In this document: positions 57,816 to 64,000 of the stretch, piece after piece
Layout of the letters: every line of letters begins with the position of its first letter
How positions within the stretch are numbered: the first letter of the stretch is position 1
NCBI GenBank assembly: GCA_036250195.1
Contig: JAVHZZ010000003.1
Span: 296,513,565 to 296,577,564 of the forward strand
Reading direction: 5' to 3'
Origin: Mixophyes australis
Lineage: Eukaryota > Chordata > Amphibia > Anura > Limnodynastidae
Length of the DNA: 64,000 bases
The notes under the pieces: model-generated
The model's input: only the letters and a program-made list of their open reading frames with translations
Database searches by the model: none
Told to the model about the DNA's origin: nothing
Made by a program: the position numbers and the translations under genes

Positions 57816-58804
57816 GAGAAAGAGAGAGATATTGTATGTTATAGTCCTTTGACACAGATACTGAGAGTGAGAGAGAGATATGTTGAATATTGTGGGGAAG
57901 GCTTTACTGGTATTACCCTACCAAACCCCATATAACATTAATACTTACCCTTAATACCCACCATTTATATAAAAAAAATTACACCCCACCCTTAACAATA
58001 ATACTCGCCCTACATATTACAACCCCTCCCCAACATATCATTGATCAACCCATGTAACTTACTTATTTTCCAAATCAGCAAGAGTCAGTCACCCATCCAC
58101 TTGTAGAGAAGGAAGGGTGGAATAGACAGGTTAGAGCAGGAGAAGTAGGAGGAGAGGAGATGACTGGGATTTGAGAAGAGAAGTGCAGGTTGGGAGACAG
58201 GTGAGTGGGGTCGGATTAGGTATGAAAACTCATTAGTGGTTGGTCCCGGTGAAGGAAGCCAGCAGAAAGTATAACAATGACGGGGTCTTAATAGATTATT
58301 AAAAAAAAAAATACTGGTCAGTCCGGGCCTCATACACTGTTGCCTCCTGTATATAAATCATTATTGTGCCACTATGGCATTTAACTTTGCCCAACAGAGG
58401 CCTGTCCAACCAGGTTCAGTTAAAACTGACGTAGAGCCAAAGGCTGTAACATTTGCTTTAGAGGCTGTTCCATCCCTTGCTCTGGTGACTCAGAGCCAAT
58501 TGCGTTCTAACATTTCCAAAAATGGATCAGAATGTAAAAGAGTCAGCAAAACACAATGATGTGAGTCATTAAATTTTCATTTTATGTATTAGTAATTGGA
58601 TTGTTAATTTCACCAGATACACCATTGGAAAAAATATCTGGTTTCCTTTTCTATTTATAACAACTTGTGAGCATAAACATGTAATCATAAAATTGTAATG
58701 AATTCAAAAAGGTACTTACATGAAAACTGACTAGAAATCATATATGTCTTGAATGCGGCATAGTGTTGTGATTATGTAGGACTAGAAGAGACGCCATCTT
58801 CTTC
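57816..58804. other. Intergenic DNA, nothing recognised
   Basis: GA-rich runs near 57,812-57,880, then AC-rich sequence near 57,930-58,030 that faintly resembles the 7,900 region. No gene seen. Confidence 0.4.
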
Positions 58805-58991
58805 TTGGCCATCAACCTCGGCATCTTCTACCAATGTAACCGACTCCAGATGGCAATATTAGGAAATGTCACACACAGAGCTATGATATCAAACAAAATA
58901 TCTGTCACATTCATAGGTGATTCCCCAGACTGGTCAAGGCAATGGAATCTGGCTTTTAAAAGTGCAAAAGTCCATTCCATAACCAATCTGG
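58805..58991 (-). pseudogene. PIF/Harbinger transposase, C-terminal piece
   Basis: The minus strand from 58,991 reads an uninterrupted frame containing EWTFALLKARFHCLDQSG and, about 30 residues on, a CVTFPNIAI segment. It matches the C-terminal hallmark of Harbinger (HARBI1-like) transposases, in which an E-R/W-x-F-G/A-L-L-K-A-R-F motif carries the last catalytic Glu. The N-terminal neighbour lies at 60,961-61,050, beyond a SINE and an LTR. Confidence 0.8.
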
Positions 58992-59174
58992 TTGTGGTTA
59001 GCACTTCTGCATCACAGTATTGGGGTCATGAATTTGACTCCCAACCACGGCCTTATCTGTGTGGAGTTTGTATGTACTCCCCGTGTTTGCATGGGTTTGT
59101 TCCAGATGCTCCGATTTCCTCTCACACTCCAAAACATACTAGTAGGTTAATTGACCGATATCAAATTGACCCTA

Positions 59175-59210
<36 letters not shown>

Positions 59211-59313
59211 GGGCATTTAGACTGTAAGCTCCAATGGGGCAGGGACTGATATGAGTGTGTTCTCTGTACACCAATGTGGAATTAGTGGCGCTATATAAAT
59301 GAATCATGATGAT
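58990..59313 (+). mobile_element. tRNA-derived SINE, copy 2
   Basis: The same body as copy 1 at 11,047: GTGGTTAGCACTTCTGC, CACGGCCTTATCTGTG, a (GT)n run at 59,177-59,208, and ATTAGTGGCGCTATATAAAT, then an ATGATGAT tail. The first ~15 bases of the head are missing and the B box is mutated. The tail continues at 60,950-60,960, after the LTR. It lies in the Harbinger transposase gene. Confidence 0.8.
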
Positions 59314-59593
59314 TGTCACTCACCGGACTGTGAGTGCTACTTCTCGTGTGTTTAGGAACCGTAGCCGTCCGCCATCCTGAGGGTCTGCGCATGTGCAGCC
59401 CTTTCAAGCCTTCAGTATCTGTTGCTTTTCATTAATTGGCTGATCAGGCAACACTCCCTATTTAAAGCACCTGAGGTCAATACCTCGTTGCCTGATCTTG
59501 GAGTCTCATTCCCATGAGCCTCTGAAGGTGTTCCTGTGTTTCCTCGTGTATTCAGCTCCTGCTGATTCCTGTTATTTCATTGTGGTTTCCAGA

Positions 59594-60010
59594 CCACTTC
59601 AACTCTCCTGTGTTCATCGTGTCTACAACAGCTGATTCCTATCCGCTGCCTCCGTTGTTTCTACAGAGTTCCTACTCACTTCAACTCTCCTGTGTTCATC
59701 GTGTCTACAACAGCTGATTGCTATCCGCTGCCTCCGTTGTTTCTACAGAGTTCCTACTCACTTCAACTCTCCTGTGTTCATCGTGTCTGCACCAGCTGAT
59801 TCCTATCCGCTGCTTCCATGGTTTCTACAGAGTTCCTGCTCACCTCTACTCCCCGGTGTTCATCGTGTCTGCAGCCAGCTGATTCCTATCCGCTGCCTCC
59901 ATTGCTTCTACAGAGTTCCAGCTCATCTCAACTCTCCTGTGTTCATCGGGTCAGCGCTCCGCTGCTACCATCTCTGCTACTGGAGTTCAGACCGCCTCAA
60001 CTCTCCCGTG
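59594..60010 (+). repeat. 81-bp minisatellite, about 5-6 units
   Basis: Units start CACTTCAACTCTCCTGTG near 59,596, 59,677 and 59,758, an 81-base period, and contain CAGCTGATTCCTATCCGCTG and TTTCTACAGAGTTCC. Later units diverge and shorten. The second LTR has the same array in inverse orientation with more units. Confidence 0.85.
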
Positions 60011-60464
60011 TTCTTCATGTTCCAGCTCCTTTTACTACTGCTTCCAGAGTATTGCCTCGTTCATGCTGATTTACCTGCCGTGCGCTGCACCAACTTGATT
60101 ACCGCTTCCACCTTCCAGTGGTCTCTCCTCCTGTCGGCCTTCAGCCGTTCAGGTATCCCTGCACATCTCTCTGACAGCCTGCTCTCCTGAACCGCGGTAT
60201 GCATACTTCTCATTGACTTTGCTCGTGTATTGCATATCTTGCTGGACTGAGTTGTGTTCTCCTCCGGAGTCCTTTATCCACTGAGACTGTCGCTACCATT
60301 GACTGTGTTTCCTATTTGCCTGGATTGTTATTGTGACTTTGTATACTTTAGCAGTGCTGCTCTGTTATCATTGTATTGTGATATCCTCGTGCGATCAAGT
60401 CCTGTGTGCCCGTGTATACTCTGCATAGCATTCATCTCCTCGTGCTCTCCTCACATATATATTT

Positions 60465-60731
60465 CAGTGGTACAACTTGCTATATGCAGACCACTGATTC
60501 CTGTTCCCTGTGTCACCATTTTCCAGTATCCTCTCACATAGCAGTGGTACAACTTGCTATCCGCAGACCACTGACTACCCTGTTATCTACCTCCACCTGG
60601 ATTCCATTCCTTCACCTAGACAGCGGTACAACTTGCTATACGCAGACCGCTGACTTTCACTGCCTTCTCGCTACCTCTGGACATTCCTCCTCACTATAGC
60701 AGTGGTACAACTTGCTATACGCAGACCACTG
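60465..60731 (+). repeat. Array of four 32-nt hairpins with paired stem changes
   Basis: Hairpins at 60,465-60,496, 60,542-60,573, 60,621-60,652 and 60,700-60,731 are spaced 77-79 bases apart. Each has a 7-bp stem and an 18-nt loop (consensus ACAACTTGCTATACGCAG). Stems are CAGTGGT/ACCACTG in three and CAGCGGT/ACCGCTG in the third, so both strands changed together. The linkers between hairpins are not conserved to the same degree. Confidence 0.85.
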
Positions 60732-60960
60732 ACTATCCTCACGTTTCCTTGTCCATCTAGTTCCTCGTGTACAGTTATACTCATTACCAATGCTGCTAGT
60801 CATAGACTTTTCCTGAGCATTCTCTCACCATCTGCTGTTCCTCCTGTTCCATTGTCACCCTGCTACCAGAGTATCTATTACCACCTATATTACTCTGGTA
60901 AGTTACCATCTGGTGATTTCCTGGGCAAAGACTCCTAGTGCCCGTGACAATGATGATATG

Positions 60961-61050
60961 TAAGGAATTTTATGCAACCTCTTGCTCTGTGTGTGGATGT
61001 AAAATTGGAGTGAGAAACCAAGGTCGATAAGGGTAAGCATTGTCTCCTTT
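60961..61050 (-). pseudogene. PIF/Harbinger transposase, DDE-middle piece
   Basis: The minus strand reads GDNAYPYRPWFLTP, then a stop at 60,972-60,970. This is the conserved G-D-x-x-Y-P-x-x-x-W-L/F-L-T-P motif of Harbinger transposases, which holds the second catalytic Asp. About a dozen codons between this piece and the 58,991 piece are lost at the SINE insertion. More degenerate transposase sequence probably continues to about 61,300. Confidence 0.8.
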
Positions 61051-61299
61051 CAAATATAATGAGAAAAAACACTATTCAACATGGATGGATAATCTAATGG
61101 ATGTGTAAAGGAAAGCCTGCAGCATCATCTTCAGCACAAGGTAGGCTAGGGCAATCCTGCCACAACACCCACTGTGGTCTGTAATCACCAAGATGCACAG
61201 AAATGTAACTCCGCCAAGAGGTTGGTCAGCGGTGGTATTGCTGTTGGGATATTGTACACAGGCTCTAGGTCACTCTGCACAATGACCATGATGACATGA
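61051..61299 (-). other. Probable Harbinger 5' part, eroded
   Basis: By position this should hold the earlier part of the Harbinger transposase. I see no motif strong enough to call. Confidence 0.35.
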
Positions 61300-61552
61300 T
61301 GAAGAATGATCTTAGAGTTATCTTTAAGTACATTGTGACTTCACTGTTTACTTTCACTCCAAACTGTATATAAAGAGGCCACTGGTACATTAACAGCCTC
61401 TTTAACAAAACAGACTTCAGGATTGATGAGCTGTTACTGGATCCAGTGTCCAAGCGTATATATTGGTTATACTTTGTTAAATTTTGCTATTAAATCTCTT
61501 TGTGCATTGCAACCACATTGATCGTATCGGACAATCTTTATTGGTAACGATA
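61300..61552 (+). mobile_element. TGTCG-family LTR, 3' fragment
   Basis: TGTATATAAAGAGGCC at 61,365 is a TATA box, followed by CAGACTTCAGG, ACTGGATCCAG and TCGGACAATCTTTATTGGTA, ending CGATA. These blocks match the 3' parts of copies A and B. The 5' part is missing, and 92 bases separate it from the next LTR start. Confidence 0.55.
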
Positions 61553-61644
61553 GTTCCGAAAATAACACCTTTACTATTCCTTCAGCTGACTATAATGGAA
61601 TGGGTAGGTAATACTTTACATTTTAACAGAGCTGCTTGGTATCA

Positions 61645-62216
61645 CTATTGTCGAAGTCGTATAATTGGATGAACGAAAGTATATTGGTTAATATTGTTTT
61701 GCCGTGCGTATTGCGATCCGTACGCCACGTAACACGTGGCGTGGTGCGATCGCATGGTAAAATATGCACGCACACACTCGCATTACAACATTTAGTTATC
61801 TATATAATTCATATTCATATTGGTTCCGTTACACTGTAATTTATGTGCAGATAGTGTTTGGTTTATTATTAGTTTATATAATATGATTATATGTACATTT
61901 TAGTGTTATTAAAGGTTTAGGTTATAGGAAAGGTGTCATGCGTGATATAATATTGATCCCCTATTCATCAGCAGCTGTCCGGTGCAGTCGGCGAAGAGAT
62001 CGCACATTGCATACTTTAGTTATTGATATTAGGGAATAAACCTTTGTATGATGCTGGCTATGAAAGGAGCAGACCCCCTGGAGAGACGACCCCCACCTTT
62101 GGATTCCTTAGATTGAATCAGCCTATGACCTGTTTACCCTGGACCCACCCAACGTCTGGACCTATAGAAACAATCTACGTCATCTCTATTGTTCACTGTG
62201 TAACACTGTACTGTAT
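61645..62216 (+). mobile_element. TGTCG-family LTR, interrupted copy
   Basis: Starts TGTCGAAGTC and follows copy B block by block (GCGAAGAGATCGCACATTGC near 61,992; CCCCCACCTTTGGATTCCTT near 62,090). It is cut at 62,217 by the TGTCAC-type LTR in inverse orientation. The remaining 3' part should lie beyond the window. Confidence 0.7.
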
Positions 62217-62426
62217 TGTCACGGGCACTAGGAGTCTTTACCCAGGGATCACCAGGTGATAGGCTTACCAGAGCAGTATAGGTGGTAATATGGTACTCTG
62301 GTAGCAGGGTGATCACGGAACAGGAAATAGCAGATGATGAGATGCTCAGGAAAGTCTAGCAGCACTGGTAATGTGGAGGTAATAATACACGAGGAACTGT
62401 ATGGACAAAGGACACGTGAAGGTAGT

Positions 62427-62676
62427 CAGTGGTCAGTTGTACCACTGCTATAGTGAGGAGGAATGTCCAACAGAAACGAGGAGGTGATGAGAGTCAGCGG
62501 TCTGCGGATAGCAAGTTGTACCGCTGTCTGAGTGAAGGAATGGAATCCAAGTGGAGGTATCCGGGGAGTCAGTGGTCTGCGTTAGCAAGTTGTACCACTG
62601 CTATGTGAGAGGATACTGGAACAGGTGACACAGGAAACAGGGATCAGTGGTCTGCCTCTAGCAAGTTGTACCACTG
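62427..62676 (-). repeat. Hairpin array in the second LTR
   Basis: In LTR order the hairpins lie at 62,645-62,676, 62,570-62,600, 62,495-62,526 and 62,427-62,447. The third has CAGCGGT/ACCGCTG, exactly like the third of the first LTR; the others have CAGTGGT/ACCACTG. The fourth lost 11 loop bases but kept both stem strands. The second lost one loop base. Confidence 0.85.
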
Positions 62677-63249
62677 AATATATATGTGAGGAGGAGCACG
62701 GGGAGAGACTGCAATACAGGAGATACACGGGCACCTTAAACTTGATCCACAATAATATGCACAATATATAAATGACTGAACAGCACTGCAATAACAGAAA
62801 GTCACTTGAGGAAATCCAGCACAAGATAACACAGTCAATGATGGCAATAGACTCAGCGGATAGCAAACTCCAGAGGAGAACCAACACAGTCCAGCAAGAT
62901 ATGCAATACACCAGCACAGTCAATGAGAAGTATGCATACCGTGGTTCAGGAGCAGGCTGTCAGACAGGAGTGCAGAGATACCTGAACGGCAGGAGGCCGG
63001 CAGGATGCGAAGTCCCTGGATGGGTGAAGCGGTAGTCAAGTAGGTGCAGCGCACAGGTAGGTAGACCAGCAGGGAAGCAAATACTCAGGAAGCAGTAGAA
63101 TGTAGAACTGGACTCCTGGAGGACCCTGAAGAGAAGCGATGATCTAGCTGAGAGGTAAGTAGTGAGGAGCAGATCCGATGCTAACAGGCGGGTAGAGACC
63201 AGCGGGAACACAGGAAAGCATGGAGAGCGGATCAGCTGTTGAATGACGA

Positions 63250-63885
63250 GTAGGGCTGAGGAGTAGCAGCAGCAGGACTCTGTGGACACACGGAGGTAGC
63301 CAATAGCAACCAGCAGGTGCAGTAACGATGGAACACGGGAGAGCAGAGCTGAGCTGGAACAGATGATCACGGAGAGTAGCGGATAGCAATAGTAGTAGCA
63401 GTCTCGAGGAAACACGGGAGAGTTGAGATGAGCTGAAGACTGAAGCGCACAGAGGCAGCGGATAGGAATCAGCCAAACAGTCAGGATGAAACACAGACGA
63501 GTTGCAGGTTGAAGACTGTAGTGCACGGAGGCAGCGGATAGGAATCAGCTAACAGTCACGATGAAACACAGACGAGTTGCAGGTTGAAGACTTGTAGTGC
63601 ACGGAGGCAGCGGATAGGAATCAGCTAACAGTCACGATGATGCACAGGTGAGTTGATGTAGATTGAAGACTGTAGTGCACGGAGGCAGCGGATGGGAATC
63701 AGCTAACAGTCACAATGATATATGGTAGAGTTGAAGTGGTTAGAAGACTGTAGTGCACGGAGGCAGCGGATAGGAATCAGCTAACAGTCACGATGATACA
63801 CAGGAGGGTAGAAGTGGTATGGGAACCACAGGAGTAGAAGTGGTTTGGAAACCACAGAGGTAGAAGTGGTTTGGAAACCACAGGA
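63250..63885 (-). repeat. Minisatellite in the second LTR
   Basis: At least seven units of about 70-81 bases with GGAGGCAGCGGATAGGAATC and AGCTAACAGTCACGATG, then shorter GTAGAAGTGGTTTGGAAACC units. The array is longer than in the first LTR, so unit number varies between copies. Confidence 0.85.
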
Positions 63886-64000
63886 ATCAGCAGCGCTGAA
63901 TACACGAGGAAACACAGGAACACCTTCAGAGGCTCATGAGGAATGAGACTCCAAGATCAGGCAACGTGGTGTTGACCACAGGTGCTTAATATAGGGAGTG

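Larger units (their letters stand above)
59314..60949 (+). mobile_element. 1.64-kb LTR with internal repeats, 5-bp duplication
   Basis: Starts TGTCACTCACCGG and ends CTAGTGCCCGTGACA. Flanks are ATGAT on both sides; because they lie in an ATG-repeat tail, 2 or 8 bases would fit as well. TATTTAAAG at 59,459 is a TATA-like box, followed by transcript-like pyrimidine-rich DNA. It carries an 81-bp minisatellite and four 32-nt hairpins. The order resembles the LTRs at 44,424 and 15,523. No internal retroelement sequence is present, so it is probably a solo LTR. The alternative, a large DNA-type element with TGTCAC ends, is not excluded. Confidence 0.65.
62217..64000 (-). mobile_element. Second TGTCAC LTR, inverse orientation, runs off the window
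   Basis: Begins TGTCACGGGCACTAGGAGTC, the complement of the end of the LTR at 59,314-60,949, and follows it in reverse order: hairpin array, minisatellite, then the block before the TATA-like box (CCTATATTAAGCAC at the window end). By comparison about 140 bases are still missing. It is longer than the first copy because of extra minisatellite units. The two LTRs are separate insertions: one is in a SINE tail, the other in an LTR. Confidence 0.75.

Noticed and set aside
59774..60190. 138-codon plus ORF with repeated SPVF and YPLL motifs
   Set aside because: Translation of the 81-bp minisatellite, whose period is a multiple of three.
59305..60960. hAT assignment for the 59,314 element from an 8-bp ATGATGAT flank
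   Set aside because: The flanks are an ATG microsatellite, so 2-, 5- and 8-base duplications fit equally. LTR-like organisation with TGTCAC/GTGACA ends favours a 5-base reading.
1..64000. CRISPR array, bacterial operon or phage content
   Set aside because: No direct-repeat/spacer arrays, no operon-like dense coding, and repeats throughout are typical of vertebrate genomes.

Overview
The window looks like anuran (frog or toad) nuclear DNA. I infer this from the repeats: Tc1-like elements, hAT elements with 8-bp target duplications, PIF/Harbinger pieces, Ty3/gypsy-like solo LTRs, a class I endogenous retrovirus (ERV), a tRNA-derived SINE, and palindromic MITEs with ends such as GGGCTAGATTTACTAAG. 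The species cannot be named from the sequence. I found no intact host gene, rRNA gene, tRNA gene or CRISPR array. Every protein-like segment I could recognise belongs to a mobile element and is broken.

Layout. 1-15,000: AT-rich intergenic DNA with two full-length ~830-bp LTRs of a TGTCG...CGAYA family (833, 14,190), MITEs (3,782; 12,418), and a hAT-like element (8,962-11,798) carrying a SINE. 15,500-16,140: a solo LTR with an exact 5-bp duplication. 17,890-18,220: an orphan gag/ORF1-like coding fragment. 19,304-25,480: a minus-strand ERV with LTR, proline-type primer binding site, leader, gag-like frame, RT YVDD motif and integrase; it was later hit by a 286-bp MITE and a 1.27-kb hAT element, each with an exact 8-bp duplication. 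27,356-28,554, 32,590-33,523 and 46,600-47,430: three Tc1-like elements. 33,764-37,200: a BED-finger hAT element with a long degenerate transposase. 40,766-45,124: two more LTRs. 48,842-49,181: a hairpin-rich hAT MITE. 55,004-57,725: a 2.7-kb non-autonomous hAT element inside a tandem array, itself carrying a 496-bp insertion with a 15-bp duplication and a large minisatellite. 58,805-64,000: a PIF/Harbinger transposase split by a SINE, whose tail received a 1.64-kb LTR; a second LTR of that family, in inverse orientation, interrupts a TGTCG-family LTR and runs off the window.

The most interesting signal is inside those two last LTRs. Each carries a row of four 32-nt hairpins (one shortened) with 7-bp stems and a conserved 18-nt loop. 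In one hairpin both stem strands have changed together, so pairing is kept, and the same change is present in both LTR copies. This suggests a conserved structured element in an undescribed frog LTR family. The nested insertions give a clear relative chronology of several elements.
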